Origin: Sabethes cyaneus
Taxonomy: Eukaryota; Arthropoda; Insecta; Diptera; Culicidae
DNA length: 64,000 nt
Assembly (NCBI RefSeq): GCF_943734655.1
Contig: NC_071355.1
Span: forward strand, 24,310,768-24,374,767
Direction: 5' to 3'
The position numbers were made by a program, and so were the translations under genes. Position 1 is the first letter of the stretch. Each line of letters starts with the position of its first letter. Under the pieces are notes generated by a model. It had not been told where the DNA came from. It made no database searches and was given only the letters and a program-made list of their open reading frames with translations. This document shows, one piece after another, positions 34,801 to 44,839 of this stretch.

Positions 34801-37718
34801 GATCTTTGTCACTTCTCGAGTTTTGCAAGCCCCCCAGTGGGCGGCGCTTCCGACGGCGGGTCACCGGCAACACTCGCGACCGTCTCGTCCTGAATGATCT
34901 AGTGTTACTATAGATAGTTTTTGTGGTCTTGTATTGACTAATGTTTTATGGAAGAGTCTCGAATTTCTCGAGTTCGATTAGTTTTTGAGTTTCGCAAAAA
35001 TTTCTGTTTTATTTGTATGAGAGTCCATATCCCCCTACCACAGGGGTGAGAGGTCTCTAACTATCGTAAAATAAATTCAAGACTCCAAAATCTCCCACAT
35101 GCCAAATTTGGTTCCATTTGCTTGATTAGTTCTCAAGTTATAAGGAAATTTGAATTTCATTTGTATGGGAGCTCCCCTCTTAAAACGGGAAGGGGTCGTC
35201 ATTCACCATAGAAAAAATTTCTGCCATCTAAAACTCCCACATGCCAAATTTGGTTCCATTTGATTGATTAGATCGCGAGATAAGAGGAAATTTGCATTTC
35301 ATTTGTATGGAAGCTTACCCTCTTAAAGGGGAGATGGGCCATAACTCGCTTTCTAAAGAAGAGAGGGGTCTCAATTCACCATAGAAAAAATCTTGCGTCC
35401 AAAACCACTTACATGTCAAATTTGGTTCCATTTGCTTGATTAGTTCTCGAGTTATGAGGAAATTTGTTTTTCATTTGTATAGGAGCCCCCCCCCCTCTTA
35501 AAGTGGGGAAATCCATAGAAAATATACCATAGAAAATATTCTTGCCCCCAAAAACACCCACATGATAAATTTGGTTCCATTTGCTTGATTAGTTCTAGAG
35601 TTATGAGGAAATTTGTATTTCGTTTGTATGAGAGCCCCCCCTCTTAAAAAGGTAAGGGGTCCTAATTCATCATAGCAAAAATGGTTGCCTCCAAAAACAC
35701 CCACTTGCCAAATATGGTTCCATTTGCTTGATTAGTTCTCGAATCATGAGGAAATTTGTATTTCATTTGCGTAGAAGCACCCCCTCTTAAAGTTGGGAGG
35801 GGTCCTAATTTACCATAGAAAATATTTTTGCCTCCAGAAACCTCCACATGCCAAGTTTGGTTCTATTTGCTTGATTAGTTCTCGAGTTATGAGGAAATTT
35901 GTATTTCATTTGTATAGGAACCCCCCCTCCTAAAGTGAGGAGGGGTCCCAGTTCATCATAGAAAAAATTTTTGTCTCCAAAACACCAACGTGTCAAATTT
36001 GGTTCCATTTGCTTGATTAGTTCTCGAGTTATGAGGAAATTTGTATTTCGTTTGTATAGGAGCCCCCCCTCTTAAAGTGGGGAGGGGTTCTAATTTACCA
36101 TATAAAATATTCATGCCCTAGAAAACTTTCACATGCCAAATTTAGTTCCATTTGCTTGATTAATTCTGGAGTTATGAGGAAATTTGCATTTCATTTGTAT
36201 AGGAGCCCCCCTTGCTAAAGTGGGGAGTGGTCCCAATTCATCATAGAAAAAAAATTTGTCTCAAAAAACACCCACGTGCCGAATTTTGTTCCATTTGCTT
36301 GATTAGTTCTCGAGTTATGAGGAAATTTGTATTTCGTTTGTATAGGAGCCCCCCCTCTTAAAGTTGGGAGGGGTCCTAATTCACCATAGAAAATATTCTT
36401 GCCCTCGAAAACTTTCACATGCCAAATTTGGTTCCATTTGCTTAATTACTTCTCGAGTTATGAGGAAAATTGTGTTTCTTTGGTACAGGAGCCCCCCCTC
36501 TTAAAGTGAGGAGGAGTCCTAATTTACTATAGAAAATATTCTTGCCCTCGAAAACCTTCACATGCCAAATTTGGTTTCATTTGCTTGATTAGTTCTCGAG
36601 TTATGAGGAAATTTGTATGGAAGCTCCCCCTTTTAAAGAGGAGAGGAGTTATAATTCCCCTTATAAAGAGGGGAGGGGTCTCAATTTACCATAGAATAAA
36701 TTCTTGTCACCGAAAACACCCACATGCCAAATTTTGTTCTATTTGCTTGATTAGTTGTCGAGTTATGCAGACTTCAATACATCTCCACCGCGAGGTTTAC
36801 TATTTGGCCCATTATGGTTCCATATGAAACCTGAAAATGCGCTTCTGAACAACTATTACGAATACGACTTTTTTCATGTCAAATTCTCATTACAACGATT
36901 ACCTATATCGAAGTCAATTTTGGTTCTCAGTCCACATACCTTCTGGTAGTGAATCAGAAACCGATTAGAGTAATTCTGTTTTAGATCAGGTATAGACTCA
37001 GGCTGTGCAGTTCGCAGAGTCAGAGACAATTACATTTTCGACACATGACATGTATATTTGCTATCAATTTAGAATAAAAGGAGTCTTATGATATGCAGAA
37101 TACTAGGGTGATTTATGTAGTTTGGACAGGCGTTACGTGTACGCTATTTTGGACATTTTTATTTGATTTTGCCGTAAATGTCCAAAAAAGCTTACGCGTA
37201 AAGCCTGTCCAAAATACATAAATCACCCTATATTTCGGAGATAGGGTATTAAAACGTATGTAGAATTCGGTAAATGATATCTATTACACAATAGTTATTA
37301 TTTATTCACCGTTGTTCACTTTTTAATGTTGGTTTATTTTTAACTTACAGTTACACGCATTACGCGATATCGGTTCGTACGGGCTCGGTTATCTCGATAG
37401 AAAGCGCTCGCGTTGCTCGCAGCTACAAGAATGACCCACACCATTGGCGACAGCTGTGCATAGAAGGTAAGCTTTTATTCCGTTTAAAATTACTGTATCA
37501 ACCGTGTTAACTGAAACTCTGCAATCCACATTTTTACAGAGCCATTCGATCTTACCAACACGGCCCGGTCTGTGTTTGATGCGGATATCTTCGAGCAAAT
37601 AAAATCCGTATTTTCCACCTGCTGGCGACGGTTGAAGGATACAAACGATCTCAATTCGATCTTTGATTGTGAGCCGCTGTTTATACCGGTGGCTTCGGCA
37701 CTATCGCTCACGTCATGA
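16974..37718 (+). CDS. Gld2: Poly(A) RNA polymerase GLD2 (non-canonical, cytoplasmic)
   Basis: Coding exons: 16974-17870, 26053-27140, 27213-28388, 28445-29265, 29333-29520, 29610-29728, 37351-37466 and 37540-37718. They join in frame to 1527 residues. The start ATG follows an in-frame TAA and opens MSTKRMHPPAALQ; untranslated leader runs from about 16345. Residues 1 to about 1150 are low complexity: Ser, Asn, Gln (runs near 26560, 26750 and 28140) and His. The catalytic nucleotidyltransferase core is in exon 5: GSTIAGYASDNSDVDMCLV (about residue 1231, first two Asp) and SSVVVDLNYNN (third Asp, about 1305). Exons 6-8 hold the central domain (LDWRVRPLTLVAKMWAQHHN) and the PAP-associated domain (IGELFLQFLEYYANF/DYTHYAIS). 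The C-terminal EPFDLTNTAR and LKDTNDLNSI match the GLD2 family. GLD2 extends mRNA tails with RNA-binding partners in germ line and neurons. Whether this is the Gld2 or the wispy paralogue is not decided. The exon starting at 26053 has an alternative open frame at its 5' end. Confidence 0.9.
20216..20745. mobile_element. MITE with about 85-bp inverted arms
   Basis: The left arm from 20216 (TGAGTAATTCTCGCTGAAAC, then GGGGCCACTACTGACACGAG) recurs inverted ending at about 20745 with few mismatches. The interior is non-coding. A clear target duplication was not found; a 3-bp ATT is possible. Confidence 0.75.
20880..22290 (-). mobile_element. RTE-like LINE remnant, second subfamily
   Basis: The minus strand encodes reverse transcriptase pieces: NPELKKAFVEQLEPRASELP (22011-22259), then CGNWRGITVL, QAGSCAGRSCVDHI, FVDFEKVFDRLNHENIWGAL and TAGVRQGCILSPLLF, and LGDDIVLLAQ at the YADD position (21146-21808). 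A C-terminal part to about 20960 contains GQQVEQVDALQYLGS-like text. The FADD/YADD box is altered to LGDD and there are frame breaks. The endonuclease half is missing. The clade call rests on overall motif style and could be another jockey-group clade. Confidence 0.7.
22370..22540 (-). mobile_element. Short RTE reverse transcriptase piece
   Basis: Minus-strand reading gives the equivalent of FKAAYDTIDRKELW as DFRAAYDSIKRNEMR-like text (plus-strand 'gtacgccgccctaaaatcaac'), close to the stretch at 59080-59200 of the intact RTE. Confidence 0.55.
22755..23060 (-). mobile_element. LINE C-terminal fragment (LOA/I-like)
   Basis: The minus strand reads LPGHCPSEHHLQNLG, DDFCRFCNAEGGSLEHLLCNC and then a tail. 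This matches the Cys-rich region after the RNase H domain in LOA/I-group LINEs (GHC, CRFC, EHLLC). Confidence 0.65.
23040..23075 (+). mobile_element. LOA-like RT fragment, left part
   Basis: These bases continue across the hAT-like insertion into 24443. Together they align with the LOA copy at 45225-45300, through 'ggctctc.tt.aaaa.g.aatc' and 'cacac.a.aatga'. The insertion split one older LOA copy. Confidence 0.6.
23076..24434. mobile_element. hAT-like non-autonomous DNA transposon with 8-bp duplication
   Basis: The element starts CAGAGGTGGGCACCGCTAA and ends with the near inverse (CCGCTAA... then GTGCCCACCTCTG). Identical GAATCCAC lies on both sides (23068-23075, 24435-24442). Terminal CAGAGG and an 8-bp duplication are hAT hallmarks. 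Both subterminal regions contain many GCTAACCGCTAA/TTAGCGG repeats, the kind of clustered motif hAT transposases bind. The 1359-bp interior has no transposase and carries an RTE piece at about 23830-24235. Confidence 0.85.
23830..24235 (+). mobile_element. RTE C-terminal fragment inside the hAT-like element
   Basis: 'gtcctctacggacttgagac' and 'tgccgtatttgaacgaaaga' correspond to the VLYGLET and AVFERK region of RTE ORFs, followed by the VARMPDD-type tail. The same text occurs at 51130-51480 and, on the other strand, at 63400-63700. It is degenerate. Confidence 0.7.
24443..24740 (+). mobile_element. LOA-like RT fragment, right part
   Basis: It reads SMLSSREIIASLGN-type text, then a degenerate stretch to 'tatgagactattgctta', which corresponds to the YADD-preceding motif of the copy at 45265-45440. 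Heavily decayed. Confidence 0.65.
30222..31220 (+). mobile_element. RTE LINE remnants, rearranged
   Basis: 30222-30704 resembles the endonuclease-to-RT linker (SSEWFNAECQ). 30698-31036 matches the C-terminal RT region (DGDQFEVVDDFVYFGSL, SRAYYGLHKTL, TLIRPVVLYGHEMW). 31040-31190 resembles a linker normally upstream of that region (FFKTINGIRN, ERSEVTRRWKQH). The order is scrambled, so either two copies abut or one was rearranged. Confidence 0.75.
31290..31640 (+). repeat. Degenerate tandem repeat, period about 150 bp
   Basis: Three related units each contain a form of 'tctc.ggact..gagatagaa.gtt' followed by a 'gtttat' motif and, in two, 'agatggcgc'. The same family occurs inverted at about 34330-34730. 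Confidence 0.55.
31800..33584 (+). mobile_element. Non-autonomous Helitron with internal tandem repeats
   Basis: It begins TCTATACCTATAAAGAAGG followed by a (GTCT)n run and ends GTTTGTCGGGTCAGCTAG. It has A before the 5' TC and T after the 3' CTAG, which is the Helitron insertion signature without target duplication. Most of the interior is about ten degenerate copies of a roughly 148-bp unit carrying 'aactaatcaagcaaatgg' and 'aaatttggcatgtg'. There is no Rep/helicase ORF; the in-frame micro-ORFs are repeat artefacts. Confidence 0.82.
33795..34015 (+). mobile_element. tRNA-derived SINE (Feilai-like)
   Basis: The head resembles a tRNA: A-box-like TTAGCTCCAAGGTG, an anticodon-arm hairpin (CTGGC...GCCAG) and B-box-like TATGTTCAAGTCT. 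A non-tRNA body follows ('ctgcgaagtctatcgataaa', 'agggtcaaattctt'). The body resembles Aedes Feilai SINEs from memory; a database alignment would decide. Confidence 0.6.
34330..34730 (-). repeat. Inverted copy of the ~150-bp tandem repeat
   Basis: Three units share 'caaac.actttgta.t.aatag' and 'ctcat.a.ggttc'. Their complement matches the units at 31290-31640. They directly abut the 3' end of the second Helitron. Confidence 0.5.
34731..36767 (-). mobile_element. Second non-autonomous Helitron, opposite orientation, 5'-truncated
   Basis: The plus strand begins CTAGCTGACCCGACAAAC, the complement of the first copy's 3' end, with A just outside, as a minus-strand Helitron end should have. It carries about 13 of the ~148-bp units. 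It stops at 36767 inside the unit corresponding to about 32020 of the first copy. The 5' terminus, including the (GTCT)n run and about 200 bases, is missing. No coding capacity. Confidence 0.8.
37106..37228. mobile_element. 123-bp MITE, TA flanks
   Basis: Two arms of about 52 bases (GGGTGATTTATGTAGTTTGG and its near inverse) make an almost complete palindrome. TA lies on both sides (37104-37105, 37229-37230). It lies about 120 bases upstream of a Gld2 splice acceptor. Confidence 0.8.
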
Positions 37719-40020
37719 TCACTGCCCTCGACGATATCGTTGCTAGAGCCGTTTGCTCGGTTCAGTAGAAAAATCGCTGCAGTTTGTGCCGGCTGAGCGT
37801 AGTTTTTCCTGTAGTTTTCAGTGCGGCGTGAGGGAGGTAAGCTTCAAAAGACTGACTATAATTCTATTAGAGTAAATAGTTGAACCAAACAAAAAAAAAA
37901 GGGCTGAAAGAGCGGTGTGATATAGGATAGTCTCAAAATTCCGGAGGAACTAGTTCAGTCTTTTCACACATTCGTACACACACACATATCAGGCACTCGT
38001 GCCGATCACTTCATCATTTGTCAAAGGAAGAAAGTTCTACTTACTGAATTCAGCTGCCGTCGAAAATGTACACTGAAAAGGCACGCAGAACGAGTTAGGC
38101 AAAAATGTGTTCAATTTACCGCCTGCGAAATGGGACATGCGCGCATTGGACAAATTGTCTGTGCGCGACGATCCGATTTTAAGGCCAACTACCTGTGAGT
38201 GGAGATCAGATTCTCCATTGCGACGCCCTATCATGAAATGATCTCGTTTAGTTATTACGTTTTTTGTGCCATCGGTTTTTTGTTGTCTTGTACATCTACG
38301 CTCGCATACATACTAGCACGTACGTGAAAAGTTGTTTTACGGTAAGGAAGATAGCAGGCGCATAAGCTCAATGTGAGGGGACCAAACGAAAAAAAATCAC
38401 AAAAACTGCTTACAAAAGAATCTTTCCCCCGCATAGTGCAGCCAGTGTAATTATCAACAGTCCGGTTATATACATAAAAATACTTTTGCTCTAGTATTAG
38501 CTCTCCTGATCTTGGTAGATGTAAACCCAATACTCTTTCTAGCTAGCAGCAGGCTTTAACGCGCATATGCGAAAGGACTACACGTAAACTGAAAGATCCT
38601 AAAGTAATATATGGAAACTATACGTCAGAATGTAGGAAACTGAACTGCTAAAGTGAGTTTTGCGAAACTGAGATTTAATAATCTAGGGGCAAAAACAAAG
38701 ACAAAGTTTGCAAACACGAAATGAATACATTTTAAAGAGGTTCATTTTTAAAACGAAAAAAAATTATACTAGATATGAAAAACACGGCTGTGAAAAAATT
38801 AAGAAGTTTAAATTATTATTACAAAGAGTGAAGCAAAACTTAAGGAATACTAATTAAAGGTATATTTTTAGATTTAATTTATATGAAGAAGCGAGGCTGA
38901 AGTGAACGGAAGCGGTCGAGTGAAAGAAGATGTAGGAGAGAAGTGAAGAAAGAAAAAAAAAACTAAAAAGTATTAAAAAAAATAACACAAAAAGTCAAAA
39001 CTTGGAAAAAAAAATAAAAAAGTAAAAAAATCAACGAGAGGCGACACTAGGAAACTGCAAGTCTGTATATTAGAAACTCTGCGAGTTGTCGAGGACGAAC
39101 AGTGCTGGATATATCCACTGTTAACTAGTGTAGTTTCCTATTGTTGTGTTGGGTTGAAAACAAAAAAAGATTAAGAAACAAAAGCTAAACAAAAAAAAAA
39201 GCCCAGAAAAAAGATGCGTTTTGTTTGAAGCGGCAAATTCTATATCAATTTGTATCCCTTAAGAAAAAGCAGTAGAAGACCGCAGAAAGACCCAGTGTAG
39301 GCCAAAAGGGTTAGGAGCATGAGGTGAAGCAATAGAAGGAAAGTTCGAGGAAACGCCTCCTCCGGAGCGAGAAATTGATTCAGTTGGTTTTTCAGCTAGA
39401 GAACAATTTGTTTTTTTTACCAGAGGGCTACCAGCAGTTCCAGTGCATTCTACCGATTTAACGTTTGCTCATTTGTCCGGTTCCCTTCTGTGCCGTAGGT
39501 ATAATAGTTCTAAGAAACAGGTTATCCCTGGAAAAAAGGTTAAAAAGTCTTGTGAACAACAAAAAAAAGTTTAAAATGTAACTTAAAGGAGAAAATGTTT
39601 TCTTTCTTCTAGAAGTTGAGATGTGGTTCCATTCTAGTTCAATCTCAATTTGCAGCAAACCTTTGTTTACACTCGCGTGAACATTTACGAGCTCTCGTCG
39701 TTTTGATCATTTTTGTTTCTGTTTTGTTATTGTCGAGCTCTAAGTGGAAAATGAATCGGTTTGTAACCGTTAGGGGTTATGCTATGCATGCAGCAGAGCA
39801 TTGGACGATTGTTTTGTTTTTATCTGCCAGGGATGTTTGATGCGATGATGAAAATTATGCCAGCATCTTATAGAAAGCAAAATCCACCCAAATCAAACGT
39901 GAAAATCAGCAAGATTTAGCTGTAGTAGGATTGTCGATACTGTGAATAATGTTAAAGGAAATCCATTTTAAACGAAGCGTATTTTACAAGGGTAAGTTGA
40001 ATAAAAAGTGAAAAAAGTTA
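37719..40020 (+). other. Gld2: Probable Gld2 3' UTR and downstream DNA
   Basis: No stable coding frame follows the Gld2 stop. The DNA becomes strongly A-rich at 38580-39240. AATAAA occurs at 39013-39018 and 40000-40005; the real cleavage site cannot be chosen from sequence. A short stretch at 38030-38230 is open in several frames without a recognisable product. Confidence 0.4.
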
Positions 40021-40139
40021 TTTTTTGGACTTTTTTATTGCACCTAACATATCCGGAAATGTGAAATTATGACTTTAATTACCTCTTTTCTGATATTATA
40101 ATTGCAACAATTTTGTATGTTATTTTTCCCTCCCATGGG

Positions 40140-41720
40140 TAGGTGGTTTGACAAGCATTTCTACGAGCAGTTTGAACGGAAATATAACAACTGCCCAAGA
40201 CACGGCATTAAAAGCATCATCGGAGACCTCAACGCTCGTGTTGGCCAGGAGGAGGAATTCAGTTTGGTTATTGGAATGTTCAGCGCACACCCTCTTACGA
40301 ACGAAAACGGCCATTGACTCCGCCGTCTGCAAAAATATGGCCATATGAAGCACCCACTTCCGGCAAAGCCTCTAATATCGGTACACCTGGAGATCACCAC
40401 AACAGACCATCTCGCAAATCGACAACGTTTTGACTGATAGAAGACACTTCACGGATGTCATCTAGATTAGAACTTATCGTGGTGCAAACGTTGATTCTGA
40501 CCACTACCTTTCGATGATTAAAATGCGCCAAAGGCTACGTTATTGCCAACATTCGATACCGTCGCTCGCCATGATACGATCTGGAATGACTAAATTGGAT
40601 TCGCTGAAAAGAGTTGTCGTAACGTTCGACGAGGAATGCCAGAGGATGTTAGTTGGGAAGAATGCAGCGCGGGCGTCGATGCTGCAGTAAGGAACCCGTC
40701 AGAACGTGAAACGGTATAGACAGCATTGAAGGCAGTAAACCCAGTTTCTGTGCGGGGACCTGGAACAGCTGTATCGTTCTCAGCAAACGCGTAAATTCTA
40801 CAAGCAATTGAACGTATCCCGCAAAGGCTTTGTGCCTTTGTGCTTTGCGACAAGTTGAAATGTAAGAACTATCCAGCGATCACCATTCTCAACGCCGCTT
40901 ATAAAGTGCTTTCTCATATCGTCTCGCCCTCTACCGCCGCTAGCAAGTAGATTTGTAGGATCAAGCCGGTTTTGTGCACGGGTGATTAACAACGGACCAA
41001 ATCTTTGTGCTGCGACAGATCCTCCAAAGGTGTCGCGAACCACCTATTCATAGATTTCAAAGCCGCATACGATACTATCGACCGTGAAAAGCTCTGGAAT
41101 ATTATGGACAAAAACGACTGCCCTGGTAAGTTGACAAGACTGATTAAGGCCACGATGGATGGTGTACAGTGCTGTGTGAGCATATCGGGCGCGTTATCAA
41201 TCCCGTTTGAAACCCGCAGACCATTTGGAAGCCTGTTTTGAAAATTCGGCAAGGCGATGGTTTTTCCTGCCTCCAGTTCAACATCGCGCTAGAAGGTGTT
41301 ATGAAACGTGCGGGTTTTAACGACGTAGACAGTATCGGAAGGACGTTCCAAGCAGTTACTGAGCAGTATACCAAACTGAAATGTGAAGCAGAGAAGGTTG
41401 GATTAGTAGTGAATACATCTAAAGCCAAGTGCCTGTTGAACGTCGTGTGTTTAGGACTCTCTTTTGGTGGTGTATGTGAGAACGATGTATGGAGGAGAAG
41501 GATGAACCACAAGCTGGCGCAGCTGTTCGGCGAACCCAGTATCTAGAAAGTTGCTAAAGCTGGAAGGGTACAATTGGCGGGACATGTTGTGAGAATGCCG
41601 GACAACAACCCCGAAAAAATGGTTTTCGCCTCGAATCCGCTTGGTACCAGACGCAAAGATGCGCAGCATGCTCGATGGTTAGATCTAGTGGAGCAAACCC
41701 TAGAAAGTGATGGATATTCG
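40140..41720 (+). mobile_element. RTE LINE remnant, nearly full span but decayed
   Basis: In order: endonuclease pieces (RHGIKSIIGDLNARVGQEEE, then NENGH), linker, RT pieces (ILNAAYKVLSHIV, FIDFKAAYDTIDREKLWNIM, LIKATMDGVQCCVSISGAL) and the C-terminal MYGGEG and DML..CRTTTPKKWF-like tail. Many stops and frame changes separate them. Closest in this window to the intact RTE at 58051-61364. Confidence 0.85.
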
Positions 41721-41729
41721 TTGGTTGGT

Positions 41730-43250
41730 AGCTATCATCAAATTTTTTTTTTAATTTTTGGTGAAACAGTGGTTGACTGTAGACGTTTTTTCCCTAGTAG
41801 AATCCTCGATAGATATATGCAAACAGGTACAAATTAGATGGGCCAAGTTTGGTGAATATGGGGGGGAGATGGAAGCAATCCACCATCTGGTTTGTTGCAT
41901 ACTCTTGGGATTGAAGAAATAGAAGTTTTTTCTTTGCCATGTGTGGCCCGTTTTGGTTGATAGTGACATCCAGTCGGTCCAATAACGTAATTTAGTAATC
42001 GCTCTTGATAGTCTGTCCGTTCGGTTAGCAAAATGTTTATCTTATGTTGCATCTTTGTTAATAATGGTCAGTATAGAGCTGGAATAAAAAGTATCAAGGT
42101 TTACTTAATTTAGGGAGGTAAAATAAAGAAAATTCGAACAGTTAACTTTGAACAAAGTTTCAGCAGCATAGCTAAACTGTTCGAATTCGTAGTTTGAATC
42201 ATAACGGTTTATTGTCTATTCATTCATTCATGAAGGCTTCTCGTTCGTACGTTCACGTTTTGCATTTCATTCAAGTTTTAGTTCTAGTTCAAGCCGATCA
42301 TTCGAACGGTATAGACGGGTATCGCGTGTGCTGATCACTATTCGTGATGAAGCTAAGTCCGCGGAAAGACTAGTTATTTCAGAGTTTAGTCCAATTAAAG
42401 TGCGTTAGTGGAGTCGTAAGATAAGTATCGGACACCTAGAAATTTGACTAACTTCGCCTTTGTTGAAGGCGATTTGAACGGAAGTAAATTACGTGTGTTC
42501 GACCCGCGGTTCGGCTGAAATGTGATTTTGTATAATTTTTGGTGTGTAGTGAGATGAAGAAAAGTTGTCTCCCGAGTCATATTCAAGCCAGTTGCTGGTA
42601 AAGGCAAAAGTTAGCGGGGGGATAAAGTTGGCCATTGAAAAAATTAGGCTATTCTAGTGAAAATGCAGCTTAGCGCGTGGGTTTCTGGCAGACGCAGAAG
42701 GAAAAAAACGGTAAAAGCCGAAGCAAATGGGGTGAGTGTGAGTGAGTGATCGATGATCGTGCCATTCATGGCAATCTGTGTGGCACCGCCAAGTTTTATG
42801 AGTAAAATAACGAAAGTGAGTTTAGTGGTGCGCGATTTCTTATCGGTGTAAGTAATGTGATCAGTGCGATCAGTGAGATATAGCGCAAGTATGTTTTCCG
42901 TAGTTTGTGCTGTGGGATTTCTAATTGGAACGCGTATGTAATAGTAAAGTAAGGCGCATTCAACATGAAAGTGAAGAAAAAGGTCTTGGTTTCTCAAAAA
43001 CCGATACTGGTTCCGGCGGAGAAACAACTAGTAGCTACTTCGTAGGTCCTGAGCAGGTATAAAAAGCAAATTGAGTTATTACAGTCGATAACCGATAACG
43101 ATAAACGGAAGCAAATGATCGCTCGATAGTTCGTGCGTAAGCCAAGAACAAAAAAAAATGAATTTCAGAATTTTTATATTTTTTTTTTGTAAATTTTGTT
43201 TAAATTTTCATCAAAAAAACGTTATTCTACGAAAATGTAGCCCAATAGTA
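41730..43250. other. Intergenic, no confident gene
   Basis: An inverted pair 'attcgaacagtt'/'aactgttcgaat' lies near 42135-42185. At 42965-43165 a Lys-rich plus-strand frame interrupted by two stops looks like decayed coding sequence of unknown origin. Nothing else was recognised. Confidence 0.35.
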
Positions 43251-43269
43251 AAGTGACCAGATTTTTTCT

Positions 43270-44040
43270 GGATGAATGCGGGACATATTCAGCGGCTTAT
43301 TTGTCAAATCTTGGGTCAATCGGGCCAATCGCCAATTTTCCAGACGTTTCAGAAGGAGCACGTAGTTTTCGATCGCCTGTTCCGGGTTGCGGTGAGGATG
43401 CTGAAGAGAACGATTTTCGTTGCACTGCCGTCCGGTAGCCTTACGATGTGTCCAGCCGACCGTAGCTTGCCGACTTTAGCCAAATGTACGATGGAAATCT
43501 TTTCAAGCAGTGCCTGTCGTCTAAATACACGAACTTAGCTACCACTGGAAGTTCGTCACCGTTAAGATTACCGTCCACGGGAGGTGCAGGGTTGTCTCTT
43601 TTTGAGTCTCTTGGGTTCATGTAATTGATTTCGACGCATTTATTTTTCTCCCAATCCCCCTAGACTCCGCTTTCAGTTTGGCGTAGAGTGGATCCGTAGA
43701 AGGGATTCGGGAGTGTACCCGCGATGCGCAAGAAACAAACAACAACAACAACTCGTTCCAAATTAGCTCTGACCAGTTGCGCCAGTTTGTCCGGAAAACC
43801 GTGTTCCTGCATTATCTGCCATAGCTGGTTTCGATTGACAGTATCGTATGCGGCTTTGAAGTCAATTAACGTGTGTTACGTGGACACATTGTACTCCATA
43901 CAATCTGCAAGATCTGTCGGATGGTAAAAATTTGGTTCGTAGTGACGCGAGGTTCGATAAAGCCCACCTGTTAATTCCCTATTAAACCTTGCGCTGTCGG
44001 TGATTGCCGACGTATTAGGACGAAGGAAAGTACCTTGACG
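43270..44040 (-). mobile_element. RTE LINE remnant
   Basis: Plus-strand text such as 'atttgtcaaatcttgggtcaat' gives nothing, but the complement of 43330-43930 carries RTE C-terminal (LAKVGKLR, VTVNGDELPVVA) and RT motifs (FKAAYDTVNRNQLWQIM). The fragments are short and frame-shifted. Confidence 0.65.
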
Positions 44041-44049
44041 GTTATGTAG

Positions 44050-44835
44050 TTCATAGCAAATTTATTTAGAGGCTACTTAATACAACATTACAATAATTTT
44101 TCAGCAGACTGGTACTGTTTTCAACCATTTTTCGTAAATGAAGAACGTTTTGAAAAACTCGTTCAAATTTTTAGTAGAAAATATGTCCCACCTGTAGCGT
44201 TTGGACATATTACCAGCATATAAAAACAATGTCAAACACTTTCCGGGAGTCATTGAAATCCTGGACGTCTGGTCAACATACCCAATAGGTAGCGAAAACG
44301 AGCATGATGTGTGGTTGGCATAATGGACGTAAAGTATATTTTGCACCAATCGGCTCACTTTGAAAAAGCAGAAAATTGCTTCGCTTATTGCATATAGAAT
44401 ACGTCGATGCGAGGACTAGGGTATACTAATAAGCCTTGACAGCAGAGCCGGCGTTTAGCCCGTCAAATCTTTGCGGTCGCATAGACCCTTGCGCTTCAGG
44501 GGGCCTCGCGGTTGGTGATAACTGTAGAAAACGTTAAAAATTTGTAGTGGACAATCCTTGGCTGTATATAATACAATTGGCTGCTCAGAATTATTTGCAT
44601 GATTTCCATTATTTTCTTTCCTCCTTTATTTAAATGCAGAGTCAAAAGTGTTAAGAATAAATCGATGAAATTAGGCCTCGCTGTTTTAGAATTCTCATTA
44701 CATAATTGCCAGACGACTCGACTCTGCTTGCACGCTGATTTGAGTATTCGATTAAATGGGCATTTAGCTCTTTTGTACCAATAAAATCACCAGTATTCTA
44801 CCCACTTCCTTACAGAAAATGGGCCGCGTTATAAT
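44050..44835. other. Intergenic stretch
   Basis: A minus-strand frame at 44101-44358 (85 aa) has no recognised domain. Nothing else supportable was found. Confidence 0.3.
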
Positions 44836-44839
44836 TTCC

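Larger units (their letters stand above)
29729..37350 (+). other. Gld2: Gld2 intron of 7.6 kb carrying inverted Helitrons
   Basis: It splits the PAP-associated domain between YYANF and DYTHYAIS (phase 2; gtaagt donor, aacttacag acceptor). It holds RTE pieces (30222-31220), tandem repeats of about 150 bp (31290-31640 and 34330-34730), two Helitrons, a SINE and a MITE. Stretches 29730-30200, 34020-34330 and 36770-37100 show nothing recognisable. Confidence 0.8.

Noticed and set aside
31974..36827. Many similar short ORFs (for example 32649-32945, 35498-35704, 36215-36418)
   Set aside because: They are translations of the Helitron's ~148-bp repeat unit, occur on both strands, end at unit borders and have no independent start or domain.
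44101..44358. 85-aa minus-strand ORF as a host gene
   Set aside because: No domain, no splice context and TE fragments on both sides; left as unresolved.
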